DNA from: Sediminibacterium goheungense
GTDB taxonomy: Bacteria > Bacteroidota > Bacteroidia > Chitinophagales > Chitinophagaceae
NCBI RefSeq assembly: GCF_004361915.1
Contig: NZ_SNWP01000011.1
Location: 930,001-994,000 of the forward strand
Length of the DNA: 64,000 bases
Direction of reading: 5' to 3'
The translations under genes were made by a program, and so were the position numbers. Numbering within the stretch: the first letter of the stretch is position 1; each line of letters begins with the position of its first letter. The notes beneath the pieces were generated by a model. It was not told the origin of the DNA. It did not search any database and was given only the letters and a program-made list of their open reading frames with translations. Of this stretch, positions 16,512 to 24,527 are shown in pieces.

Positions 16512-18893
16512 GCCGATACCAAACTGTAAAGCAACATTGTTTACTTTCAAACCTTTTTCCCGAATTTCAGACCATACAAAATCTTTAATACTCATCCATC
16601 CACCATTTGTACTTCTGGCAGGATCTTTTACACGGTAAGCAACATCGAACCGGATAAGGAAATAAGAAAAATCAAATCGCAAGCCTGTTCCAACTCCAAT
16701 GGCAAGGTCTCTGCCAAGATTAGCGATAGAAAACCTGGATTTAGGGTCCTGATCATTTTTTTTGAGGTTCCAGATATTACCGATATCTGCAAATACCGCA
16801 CTACCAATTTTAAAAGAACCCAATGATGCCAGCTGAAACCGGTATTCAATATTTGTTTCGAGTTGCATATCTCCAAAACGGTCACGGTAACTACTGTTCA
16901 CAGTATCACTGAAAACAGAGCTGCCCAATCCCAACTGGCGTAAACCCCATGCACGCATACTATAGGGGCCACCAACAATAAACTGTTTAAAGAAAGGAAG
17001 TGTTCTGCCGATTGTGGGGTTATCACTGTAATTGTAACCCAATCCGGCAAAAGCACGATAGGCCAGCTCCGATCTTGGGTAGAGTATCCGTTGTCTGTAT
17101 TCAGCTTCTGTTTTGAGGTATCGGTAGATATTATTCTTTAATCCCGGTATTAATCCAAACAAACCACCCGCTTCTTCAATACCAATTCTCAGATAATGAC
17201 TTTTATTTCTGTTGTTAGGGCTCGTAGTGGTTCTGATAAAAGATAAACTCTGACTAACAATATTCCCTTCGTTAAAAGAAGCCTGGAGAAAAGGATTGGT
17301 TTTAAAAAGACTATCAAGACCCGCTAGTTTCCGGATTCCGTATAATTCAACGTTCAATGGCTTATAGAGCCATAAGTGGGAGCCATTTTTAACCGTTTTA
17401 CGCCACTCGTAACCAACACTTGCAATGAAAGAGGTTACGTTGTAAAAATTTCTACGGTCTATATAGGAACTGCTTAATGTAAATAAGGTTTTTTTATTTT
17501 CAAGGTTGCGTAAAGACCGCCAATTACCAAAAGGTGTGAGAATACGTGGCAAAACATAGGTATGACTTCCGCTTAACAGGAAAGTTTGTAAAAGTGGTGC
17601 ATTGCCCTGACTAAGCAGATTCAGTTCTACTCCGGCGCGTACTACTGATTGTTGCTGTACCGCCGAACGCCATCTGTTTCTGTTCGTATAACTAAGATTG
17701 GTAGAAATGCCAAGAGTGTTACCTGCAATAACATCTCCTGAGTTTCTGCTTCCTTCAAGTTCAGCTGCGATGGTTTGTTTAACAGCAGGTACCATTAATA
17801 TGTGCATATCCAAAGTATCCCTGTCGCGAATACGTAGAACAGCATCTACCTGTTGCCAGGCACCAAGTTGTCCAAGCCTGTTGATGGTTTTAAAGTAATC
17901 AGCTTCATTGTATTTTTCACCTCTGCTCAGGTAAGTATGTTCACGTAGGGGGCGGAATCTGAACAATCCTTTCTCATATTTCATGATACCGCTTCTGAAA
18001 GTATCTGTTTTGAAATCTCTTCTGTTGATCACATTGTCGGGTATATCTGAAATGCCTGTCTCTGGATAATAATAAATATTACCCATGCTGAACTGAAGCA
18101 GTTTGCTGGAATCAAGGATGGTACGGTTGGTAATATTGATATCCCATGTAGGATTCTCTTTTCTCTTTTTAGCAGCCTGTGCAATGATTTCCGCCTGTTT
18201 AAAAGGATCGAGTGTAAGTGGTAATAGCTTTGTATCTAAAGTATCAACCACGGCAATAAGATCATCTCTGTTGAAATTATAATATCCTTTCTGACGAAAT
18301 AGATTCGTTAGTCTGTCTAATTCATCACCAATCACCTGTTTTGTATAGGGCTTGTCTTTTTTTAATAAACTTTCAGCGTTATTATTATTAACAATTAACT
18401 GTAATGCCGAATCCGGAAGATTATAAGAAACAGAATCAATGCGGATGTTTTTTCCCAGCATAATATTCATGAAAACATTTGCACGTAACTGGGTTTTAAA
18501 TGTGTCGATTGATACGGAATCCTGTAAAGTGGAATAAAAATACCCCTGACTGTTCAGGTAGGCATTCATGAAGTTAACGGAACGATTTAGGTTAGCACTG
18601 TCAAAAACCGGTGGTTTATCAAGAATAGATTTAAAGATACCCAGGTATCGCTGAACAATTCTTACCTGCAGGCTGTCTTCCCAATAATTCTCCAGTTCGG
18701 TAATTAATCGTTTTTTCTCATCTTTGGGAACAGTGTCGAGAATATTTATCTTGTTACTGTAAACAAAAGGTCTGTTTTCGGGATAGTTTCTTACACTGAT
18801 GCGGTTTTGCTGGGAACAGGAACTTATAAGGACTGTCAGCAGTACAATTGCAGTAATAACGAACGAATTTCCTCTTTTTCCTATCAAACGCAT
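16500..18893 (-). CDS. tamL: TamL: lipoprotein BamA/TamA-family outer-membrane assembly factor
   Basis: 797 aa. An N-terminal lipoprotein signal ends in TVLISSC (lipidation at C26), a feature that distinguishes Bacteroidota TamL from the non-lipidated TamA. The region 60-370 fits POTRA-like repeats (LNSQGYFYSTLQDSV, RQKGYYNFNRDDLIAVVDT, LGQLGAWQQVDAVLRIRDRD). The C-terminal half is an Omp85 barrel with FIVGGPYSMRAWGLRQLG (lid-lock/VRGY-type motif) and the closing strand VALQFGIGLPF. It is likely an outer-membrane insertase working with a TamB-type protein not seen here. The start codon lies only 5 bp from the divergent methyltransferase start. Confidence 0.88.
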   Translation of the reverse strand: MRLIGKRGNSFVITAIVLLTVLISSCSQQNRISVRNYPENRPFVYSNKINILDTVPKDEKKRLITELENYWEDSLQVRIVQRYLGIFKSILDKPPVFDSANLNRSVNFMNAYLNSQGYFYSTLQDSVSIDTFKTQLRANVFMNIMLGKNIRIDSVSYNLPDSALQLIVNNNNAESLLKKDKPYTKQVIGDELDRLTNLFRQKGYYNFNRDDLIAVVDTLDTKLLPLTLDPFKQAEIIAQAAKKRKENPTWDINITNRTILDSSKLLQFSMGNIYYYPETGISDIPDNVINRRDFKTDTFRSGIMKYEKGLFRFRPLREHTYLSRGEKYNEADYFKTINRLGQLGAWQQVDAVLRIRDRDTLDMHILMVPAVKQTIAAELEGSRNSGDVIAGNTLGISTNLSYTNRNRWRSAVQQQSVVRAGVELNLLSQGNAPLLQTFLLSGSHTYVLPRILTPFGNWRSLRNLENKKTLFTLSSSYIDRRNFYNVTSFIASVGYEWRKTVKNGSHLWLYKPLNVELYGIRKLAGLDSLFKTNPFLQASFNEGNIVSQSLSFIRTTTSPNNRNKSHYLRIGIEEAGGLFGLIPGLKNNIYRYLKTEAEYRQRILYPRSELAYRAFAGLGYNYSDNPTIGRTLPFFKQFIVGGPYSMRAWGLRQLGLGSSVFSDTVNSSYRDRFGDMQLETNIEYRFQLASLGSFKIGSAVFADIGNIWNLKKNDQDPKSRFSIANLGRDLAIGVGTGLRFDFSYFLIRFDVAYRVKDPARSTNGGWMSIKDFVWSEIREKGLKVNNVALQFGIGLPF

Positions 18894-18898
18894 AGTAG

Positions 18899-19627
18899 AT
18901 GTTAAGCAAGAATGAGCTCAAATATATTCAATCTTTATGCCAGAAAAAACAAAGGTCGGCTGAACGGTTATTTATAGCCGAAGGGGTAAAACTGGTAACC
19001 GAATTATTGGCCTCAGGTTATCCTGTGGAAAAAATATATGCAGTGAATGAATGGGAGGCACCGGTTACAGATGTGCCTATTACCCGTATCGAAGCCTTTG
19101 AACTTGAAAAAATAAGCACCCTGCAAACCCCTAATCAGGTACTGGTGATTGCCCGCCAGCAGGAGGAAAAGGGTGAGCCTGATCTAAGTAAGAAGCTTAC
19201 ATTGGTGCTTGATGGTATACAGGATCCGGGTAATCTGGGTACTATTATCAGAATAGCCGACTGGTTTGGTATCGACCAGATCATTGCCAGTACCGATACG
19301 GTAGAATACTATAATCCCAAAGTAATTCAATCAACCATGGGTAGTTTCCTGCGTGTAAAAATATGGTACCGCGATCTTGAAACCTTTCTGGCTATTCAAC
19401 AGGTGCCTGTTTATGGCGCATTGCTCGATGGAGCATCCATGTATACAACACCTGTACCATCAGAGGGTATCCTCGTAATCGGAAACGAATCAAAAGGTAT
19501 CAGAGAGTCGGTATTGCCATTTATCACCCATGCAGTCACCATACCCAGAACGGGGAAAGCAGAATCATTGAATGCAGCTGTTGCGACTGGAATCCTGTTG
19601 GCTCAGCTTAAATCTCCACGTTCATAA
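18899..19627 (+). CDS. TrmH/SpoU-family RNA 2'-O-methyltransferase
   Basis: 242 aa. It has an N-terminal substrate-binding domain (KKQRSAERLFIAEGVKLVTELL) and a SPOUT catalytic domain with the three knot motifs LDGIQDPGNLGTIIRIADWFG (motif 1), VIGNESKGI (motif 2) and IPRTGKAESLNAAVATGILL (motif 3). It methylates a ribose in rRNA or tRNA using SAM; the target site is not readable. Next to tamL in a head-to-head pair, an order I know from other Bacteroidota. Its start at 18899 matches the family's usual opening (MLSKNE.KYIQSL). Confidence 0.9.
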   Translation: MLSKNELKYIQSLCQKKQRSAERLFIAEGVKLVTELLASGYPVEKIYAVNEWEAPVTDVPITRIEAFELEKISTLQTPNQVLVIARQQEEKGEPDLSKKLTLVLDGIQDPGNLGTIIRIADWFGIDQIIASTDTVEYYNPKVIQSTMGSFLRVKIWYRDLETFLAIQQVPVYGALLDGASMYTTPVPSEGILVIGNESKGIRESVLPFITHAVTIPRTGKAESLNAAVATGILLAQLKSPRS

Positions 19628-19631
19628 CTAT

Positions 19632-20864
19632 TTACCTGAACTGTATCGCTTTAACAGGGCTGATCTTTCTTACTAAAACAGAGGGTAATAACAAAGAGCC
19701 ATAACAAACAAGAGCTGTTCCCGCGATAACCGCTATTACCTGCCACCAGATAATTTCCATGGGTGCCTGCGATACATAATAAGAAGCTTCATCTAAACTG
19801 ATAAAGCCGGTAAGTTGCTGTAACCAGCAAATACCAATACCCAAAGCAGTACCCAGACCAATGCCGGTGAAAGTGATAACGGATGCATGGAAGAGAAATA
19901 TCTTCTGAATGGTCCAATTGCTGGCACCCAATGCTTTCAATACGCCTATCATTCTGGTTCTTTCAAGAATAAGAATCAACAGACAGGTAATCAGATTGAT
20001 GACGGCTACTGCCGACATGACAATGAATATAACATCTCTGTTTACATCCTGAATGTCTAACCAGTCAAAAATATTCGGATATACTTCCCTGATGGTTCTA
20101 CTCATCCATTCAGAAGGTAGCGCAGCTGATAAGCTTTTGCTGATGCTATCCATTTGAGTAAAGTCATTGACAAAAATTTCATAACCGCCGCTCTGGTCAT
20201 CCCGCCATTCATTAATGCGCCTGATGAGACGAAGGTCGGCCATGATAAAGAGCTTGTCATATTCTTCTATCCCTGTTTTGTAAATTCCTTTTACACAGAG
20301 GTTACGATAAGTGCGGCTGTCGTCGATGGACGAAACAAAATGAACTTTGACGGTGTCCTTTACAGAAATGCCGAGTTGACTGGCAAGGGCTTTTGAAATA
20401 ATGATATCCCTGCTATATATACTGTCTGAAAAATCAATCCAGCTTCCGTTTTGCATAAACGGTTTGAGTCTGCTGCTGTCATAGCCATTGTCAATACCCT
20501 TAATAAGTAAACCCTCAATTTCATTTTTGTTTTCAATTACGGCTGATTTGGTTGCGAAATGCTGTACCCGTATTACACCTGGCTGTAAACGAATGGTTTG
20601 TTCGATTGAACTGTCCATGGTTAATGGGGTTTCTTCGGCAATCAATGATTTACCTGCTTCATATTTCTGCACCCTCAGGTGCCCCCAGAAACTGAATACT
20701 TTACCTGAAACCGTTTGCTGAAAACCATTTACAAAAGCAAGGGTTATAATCATAGCCATTACACTGAGCATGGTAGCAGCCACAGATAAACGGATGATAA
20801 AACGGGAAAAAGAATGCTGGTGATTAAACGCAATTCTTTTGGCTATATCGAAGGAAAGTCCCAA
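19632..20864 (-). CDS. FtsX/LolE-like ABC transporter permease
   Basis: 410-aa inner-membrane permease. One N-terminal helix (about 28-50: LSVAATMLSVMAMIITLAF) is followed by a large periplasmic MacB_PCD-type domain (about 55-270), then three C-terminal helices (about 280-305, 325-355, 370-395) of the FtsX fold. The helix start RTRMIGVLKALGASNWTIQKIFL is the characteristic cytoplasmic coupling segment. The family includes LolC/E, which extracts lipoproteins. No ATPase gene lies beside it, so the partner must be encoded elsewhere. Convergent with the methyltransferase (4 bp between stops). Confidence 0.85.
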   Translation of the reverse strand: MGLSFDIAKRIAFNHQHSFSRFIIRLSVAATMLSVMAMIITLAFVNGFQQTVSGKVFSFWGHLRVQKYEAGKSLIAEETPLTMDSSIEQTIRLQPGVIRVQHFATKSAVIENKNEIEGLLIKGIDNGYDSSRLKPFMQNGSWIDFSDSIYSRDIIISKALASQLGISVKDTVKVHFVSSIDDSRTYRNLCVKGIYKTGIEEYDKLFIMADLRLIRRINEWRDDQSGGYEIFVNDFTQMDSISKSLSAALPSEWMSRTIREVYPNIFDWLDIQDVNRDVIFIVMSAVAVINLITCLLILILERTRMIGVLKALGASNWTIQKIFLFHASVITFTGIGLGTALGIGICWLQQLTGFISLDEASYYVSQAPMEIIWWQVIAVIAGTALVCYGSLLLPSVLVRKISPVKAIQFR

Positions 20865-20977
20865 ATGCTATGATTTTGGTAAAAATACGAACTGCAACGG
20901 AATGACAGGAACTATTAAAAAAGGTGGTATTTGCTGATTGTATTATCTTGTCAGTCAAAGTATCTTATTGTCGTACT

Positions 20978-22261
20978 ATGAACAATTGTTTTTCTATACT
21001 GGCATTTGTGTTATGCTTGAATATTGCATCAGCACAACGTGAACCCGATCGTATCTATATGGATGATATTAAAACAGTAAAACTCTTTCAGCAGAATGAT
21101 CAGCAATCAATACCACTGATCCGGCTGGGATCATCAGACCAGCTTGAACTCCATTTTGATGACCTTATTGGATACCCACGTAACTTTTTTTATACTTACC
21201 AGTTATGCAATGCCGACTGGACACCTGCTTTATTAAATCCTTTTGATTATATAAGAGGTTTTGTTCAAAACCGTTTATCACAGTACCGGGCATCTTCTAT
21301 AGCACTTACCCGTTATGTGCATTATCAGACATTATTGCCGGACCGAAGTGCAATGCCTACCAAAAGCGGTAATTATCTGCTAAAAGTTTTTTTAGATGGT
21401 GATACTTCAAAACTGGCCTTTACCAAACGATTGATGATTGTTGATGATCGTGTAAATATCGGAGCCAGAATAGCGCAACCCTTTAATAATAGTCTGATAC
21501 GTACACACCAGAAATTACAGGTTACAGTTGCCACAAAAGACCTGAACATTATGAGCCCGCAGCAGCAGACAAAACTGGTTATTATACAGAACAACAGATG
21601 GGATGATGCAGCTGTTGGATTACAGCCGGCTTTTATCAGAAATAACGTACTTGAATACAATGGGGAACAGGATGCATTGTTTCCCGCCGGAAAAGAATAC
21701 CGGTGGGCCGATTTACGCAGTTTTCGATTTTCGAGCGACCGTATTGACAAAATAGACAAAGAGTCACAACCCAATCGTATATCAATAAAGCCGGATCTGG
21801 TACGAATTGATTTGCGTTATGCTTTTTTTAACGACCGAAACGGCTGGAATGAAATTACTACCACAGAATCCATCAATCCCTGGTGGCAGGGAGACTATGC
21901 ATATGTTGACTTTATATTGGTGCCGCCGGGTGCAAAACCTATAGCTGGTAAAGATGTTTTTATTACAGGTGAGTTTACCGGTAACAGGGCAGGAGATAGT
22001 GCATTGATGGAGTTTGATGCTGGGAAGGGCATATACAAAAAAACACTTTTTCTTAAACAGGGTTACTACAGCTATAATTATGTAACAAAAGAAAAAAATC
22101 AGAAAAATGGTAAATCAGATCCTTCTTTAACAGAAGGTAATTATTGGGAAACAGAAAATGAATACATGGTGCTATTCTATTTCAGGCCACTGAGTGGCAG
22201 GCATGATGAACTGGTGGGTATTACGAGGCTGAATTCACGAAACCTGAACAGCGGCTTTTAA
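20978..22261 (+). CDS. Type IX secretion system plug protein (DUF5103)
   Basis: 427 aa from the ATG at 20978. A signal peptide (NNCFSILAFVLCLNIASAQ) is followed by the DUF5103 beta-sandwich: EPDRIYMDDIKTVKLFQ, LHFDDLIGYPRNFFYTYQLCNADW, FDYIRGF, LKVFLDGDTSKLAFTKRLMIVD, GYYSYNYV. In Flavobacterium the family member closes the periplasmic face of the giant SprA translocon of the type IX system; that role is taken from the family, not shown here. No other T9SS gene is in the window. The upstream 18-codon extension lacks a signal-like n-region and was not used. Confidence 0.88.
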   Translation: MNNCFSILAFVLCLNIASAQREPDRIYMDDIKTVKLFQQNDQQSIPLIRLGSSDQLELHFDDLIGYPRNFFYTYQLCNADWTPALLNPFDYIRGFVQNRLSQYRASSIALTRYVHYQTLLPDRSAMPTKSGNYLLKVFLDGDTSKLAFTKRLMIVDDRVNIGARIAQPFNNSLIRTHQKLQVTVATKDLNIMSPQQQTKLVIIQNNRWDDAAVGLQPAFIRNNVLEYNGEQDALFPAGKEYRWADLRSFRFSSDRIDKIDKESQPNRISIKPDLVRIDLRYAFFNDRNGWNEITTTESINPWWQGDYAYVDFILVPPGAKPIAGKDVFITGEFTGNRAGDSALMEFDAGKGIYKKTLFLKQGYYSYNYVTKEKNQKNGKSDPSLTEGNYWETENEYMVLFYFRPLSGRHDELVGITRLNSRNLNSGF

Positions 22262-22359
22262 AGGAGATATATCCCATGATTAAAATCTGCGAATCTGTGG
22301 CTAAAATATTTGCATTCAAAGGGCTAAATTTTCACTTACACGATAACTAATTCAAAAAA

Positions 22360-22391
22360 TTAGGGAAAATAGGAGCCAACCCTTACTTTTG
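22360..22391 (+). promoter_or_regulatory. Promoter of SRP RNA
   Basis: TTAG at 22360-22363, 20-nt spacer, TACTTTTG at 22384-22391, a perfect TAnnTTTG -7 box. The predicted start of transcription falls about 5 nt downstream, where the terminal helix of the SRP RNA begins. Confidence 0.75.
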
Positions 22392-22395
22392 CACC

Positions 22396-22490
22396 GGCAG
22401 GTCTTACACGACCAGCTCCTGCTGAACCTCCCCAGGGCAGGAATGCAGCAAGGATAGGCGGTTGTAGCGGTGCGATGTGAGTAGCCTGCC
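22396..22490 (+). ncRNA. ffs: Small signal recognition particle RNA (4.5S-like)
   Basis: About 95 nt. The universally conserved apical region of SRP RNA is present around 22431-22455: GAACCTCCCCAGGGCAGGAA followed by GCAGCAAGG, which forms the Ffh M-domain-binding loops. The ends pair: GGCAGG at 22396 with CCTGCC ending at 22490, then CTTACA with TGTGAG. A run of T follows directly, so the closing helix can act as terminator. Together with Ffh and FtsY it targets nascent membrane proteins. A perfect promoter box precedes it. The exact ends are estimated by pairing. Confidence 0.92.
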
Positions 22491-22497
22491 ATTTTTT

Positions 22498-22530
22498 CCC
22501 CCTTTCGCCCCTGAAGGGATTACGAAGGGG
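22498..22530. other. Hairpin between SRP RNA and fsa
   Basis: Outer arms CCCCTTTCG (ending 22507) and CGAAGGGG (22523-22530) enclose an inner pairing CCC/GGG. It could be a back-up terminator for the SRP RNA or a 5' leader element of fsa, which starts 18 bp later. No way to decide from sequence. Confidence 0.4.
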
Positions 22531-22547
22531 ATTTTAATTTATACACT

Positions 22548-23198
22548 ATGAAATTTTTTATCGACACTGGTAACCTCGCACAAATTAAAGAAGCAAATGA
22601 TTTAGGTATCCTGGATGGTGTAACAACCAACCCTTCACTAATGGCTAAAGAAGGCGTTAAAGGTGAAGAGGCCATTGCCAATCATTATAAAACCATTTGT
22701 GAACTGGTTGACGGCGATGTGAGTGCTGAGGTTTTATCAACCGATTTCGCTACTATGGTAGAAGAGGGGAAAAAACTGGCTGCCATACATCCGAATATTG
22801 TAGTAAAAGTTCCGATGATTAAAGACGGTGTGAAAGCCATTAAATGGTTTACTGATAATGGTATCCGTACCAATTGCACACTGGTTTTCTCTGCCGGACA
22901 AGCTATTCTGGCTGCTAAGGCTGGTGCAACTTATGTTTCACCTTTTATTGGCCGTATTGACGATAGCGGTTGGGATGGAATGGATCTGATTGGTCAGATT
23001 CGTCATATTTATGATATCCAGGGTTTCAAAACAGAAATTCTTGCCGCCTCTATCCGTAGCGCCCTGCACATCACGAAAGCAGCCGAACTCGGTGCAGATG
23101 TATGTACCTGTCCACTCGATTCTATTCTGGGCTTACTGAAACACCCGTTAACTGATATCGGACTGGCCAAGTTTCTGGAAGATGCTAAAAAAATGTAA
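22548..23198 (+). CDS. fsa: Fructose-6-phosphate aldolase / small transaldolase (TalC/MipB type)
   Basis: 216 aa, the length of the small decameric TalC/FSA group. Opening [20 protein letters not shown] and [14 protein letters not shown] are family signatures. The Schiff-base lysine is in the segment [12 protein letters not shown] (K86), and [19 protein letters not shown] and [12 protein letters not shown] complete the barrel. Either transaldolase of the pentose phosphate pathway or dihydroxyacetone/fructose-6-phosphate aldolase activity is possible; many bacterial proteins with this annotation prove to be transaldolases. Monocistronic, with its own terminator. Confidence 0.9.
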   Translation: MKFFIDTGNLAQIKEANDLGILDGVTTNPSLMAKEGVKGEEAIANHYKTICELVDGDVSAEVLSTDFATMVEEGKKLAAIHPNIVVKVPMIKDGVKAIKWFTDNGIRTNCTLVFSAGQAILAAKAGATYVSPFIGRIDDSGWDGMDLIGQIRHIYDIQGFKTEILAASIRSALHITKAAELGADVCTCPLDSILGLLKHPLTDIGLAKFLEDAKKM

Positions 23199-23217
23199 TT
23201 ATCATTTAAATATATAA

Positions 23218-23251
23218 AAAAAGGCCGGATCATATTGACCCGGCCTTTTTT
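23218..23251 (+). terminator. Intrinsic terminator of fsa
   Basis: 11-bp perfect stem AAAAAGGCCGG / CCGGCCTTTTT, loop 11 nt, T run. The A run on the other side lets it work from both strands, serving the convergent oxidoreductase gene as well. Confidence 0.85.
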
Positions 23252-23304
23252 ATGCGGATATTCATTTCCTAAGCCCTCTGTTTAAAAGTTATCGACATAA
23301 GACA

Positions 23305-24348
23305 TTAGAGATCGATAACCTTTTTATCACGGTTACTTTTTACTGCAGCTTCCAGTATTTGCATTACCCTGATACCATCTTTGGCAGAAACAGGGTTATC
23401 ATTTTTACCTGTAAGTGCGCCATATAAAAGATCGTAATAACTACCATAATTACCTGCCAGTGTTGGAACCTGTCTGCGTTCTTCTGTGCCATGGATCTTT
23501 GTATTTAATAAACCCATTTCCGAAACAGGCTCTTCGCCCCAGTTGGGTTGATCTGGTTTTTCGCCAGCCAGCAAAGCCGCTTCCTGAATATCGGCCCTCG
23601 ATTTAATAAAAGAACCGACAGATCCATGAACAATAAAAGACGGTATGGGTTCCTTGACTAGTAAACCGGATTTTAACCTTACCCTTACAGAAGAATAATA
23701 CAGCAGAAGGTCAATATAATCATCCACCTGAGAATGGGTTCTCAGTGTACGTATATCGGCAAATACAGCTTCCGGCATTCCAAACAGGCAGATAGACTGA
23801 TCAATCAGGTGTGGCCCGAGATCATACAACAACCCTGCGCCTGGTCCTGCTGTTTCTTTATGTTTTTTAGGACTTAGCTCATCTTTAAATCTGTCGAAAT
23901 GAAATTCGGCTTCAAGCACTGTTCCCAGCAAACCATCTTTTATAACTTTCTGTACTGTCTGAAAATCACTATCCCACCTGCGGTTCTGGAAAACAGATAA
24001 TACTTTGTTTTTTTCAATGGCCAGTTGATCAAGATGAATGGCTTCTTCTACTGTTGAAGTGAAAGCTTTTTCAACAACCGCATGTTTGCCGGCTTCCAGT
24101 ACTTTTTTCGCATATTCATAATGAGTACCGGTAGGGGTGTTCACTATGACTAGATCAATATTTTCATCATCTAGTATTTCTTCAAACGAACGAACGATTT
24201 TAACATATGGATATATTTCAACGGATGCCGATTTAGTTCTTTCCCAGATCGATACCAGTTCATAACCGGGATGCTGATGTATGAAAGGAGCATGAAATAC
24301 CTTACCCGATAAACCAAATGATAAAATAGCCGTTCTGATGGTTTGCAT
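23305..24348 (-). CDS. Gfo/Idh/MocA-family NAD(P)-dependent oxidoreductase
   Basis: 347 aa. The N-terminal Rossmann domain opens IRTAILSFGLSGKVFHAPFI, with the variant dinucleotide motif GLSGKVFHAPF typical of the YdgJ/scyllo-inositol-dehydrogenase-like subgroup. Next come VIVNTPTGTHYEYAKKVLEAGKHAVVEKAFTS, where the usual EKP is EKA, and the C-terminal alpha/beta domain with GPGAGLLYDLGPHLIDQ, containing the catalytic Asp/His pair. The substrate is probably a sugar or inositol; not resolvable. It stands alone, flanked by terminators. Confidence 0.87.
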   Translation of the reverse strand: MQTIRTAILSFGLSGKVFHAPFIHQHPGYELVSIWERTKSASVEIYPYVKIVRSFEEILDDENIDLVIVNTPTGTHYEYAKKVLEAGKHAVVEKAFTSTVEEAIHLDQLAIEKNKVLSVFQNRRWDSDFQTVQKVIKDGLLGTVLEAEFHFDRFKDELSPKKHKETAGPGAGLLYDLGPHLIDQSICLFGMPEAVFADIRTLRTHSQVDDYIDLLLYYSSVRVRLKSGLLVKEPIPSFIVHGSVGSFIKSRADIQEAALLAGEKPDQPNWGEEPVSEMGLLNTKIHGTEERRQVPTLAGNYGSYYDLLYGALTGKNDNPVSAKDGIRVMQILEAAVKSNRDKKVIDL

Positions 24349-24484
24349 AACAATAATTGAAGATGATACTTAAAAATAAGCCCTTATCCCGACTTTTATA
24401 TTCCCTTCCTGATGAATGATTCAGAAAAACAGCATTTTAATGAGTGGATTTATTGTTGAGCGATTTCATTGAACTGGTTTTAAT

Positions 24485-24515
24485 AAAAAAAACCTGCTAA
24501 TGAAGCAGGCTTTTT
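24485..24515 (-). terminator. Intrinsic terminator of the S9 peptidase gene
   Basis: CCTGC/GCAGG stem with 7-nt loop, flanked by A and T runs; on the minus strand it ends in a run of eight T. It lies 13 bp after the stop at 24528. Confidence 0.7.
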
Positions 24516-24527
24516 AGTAAATGAATT

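Noticed and set aside
21373..21774. 133-codon antisense frame inside the type IX plug gene
   Set aside because: Fully inside a well-supported gene on the other strand, with no domain and no promoter.
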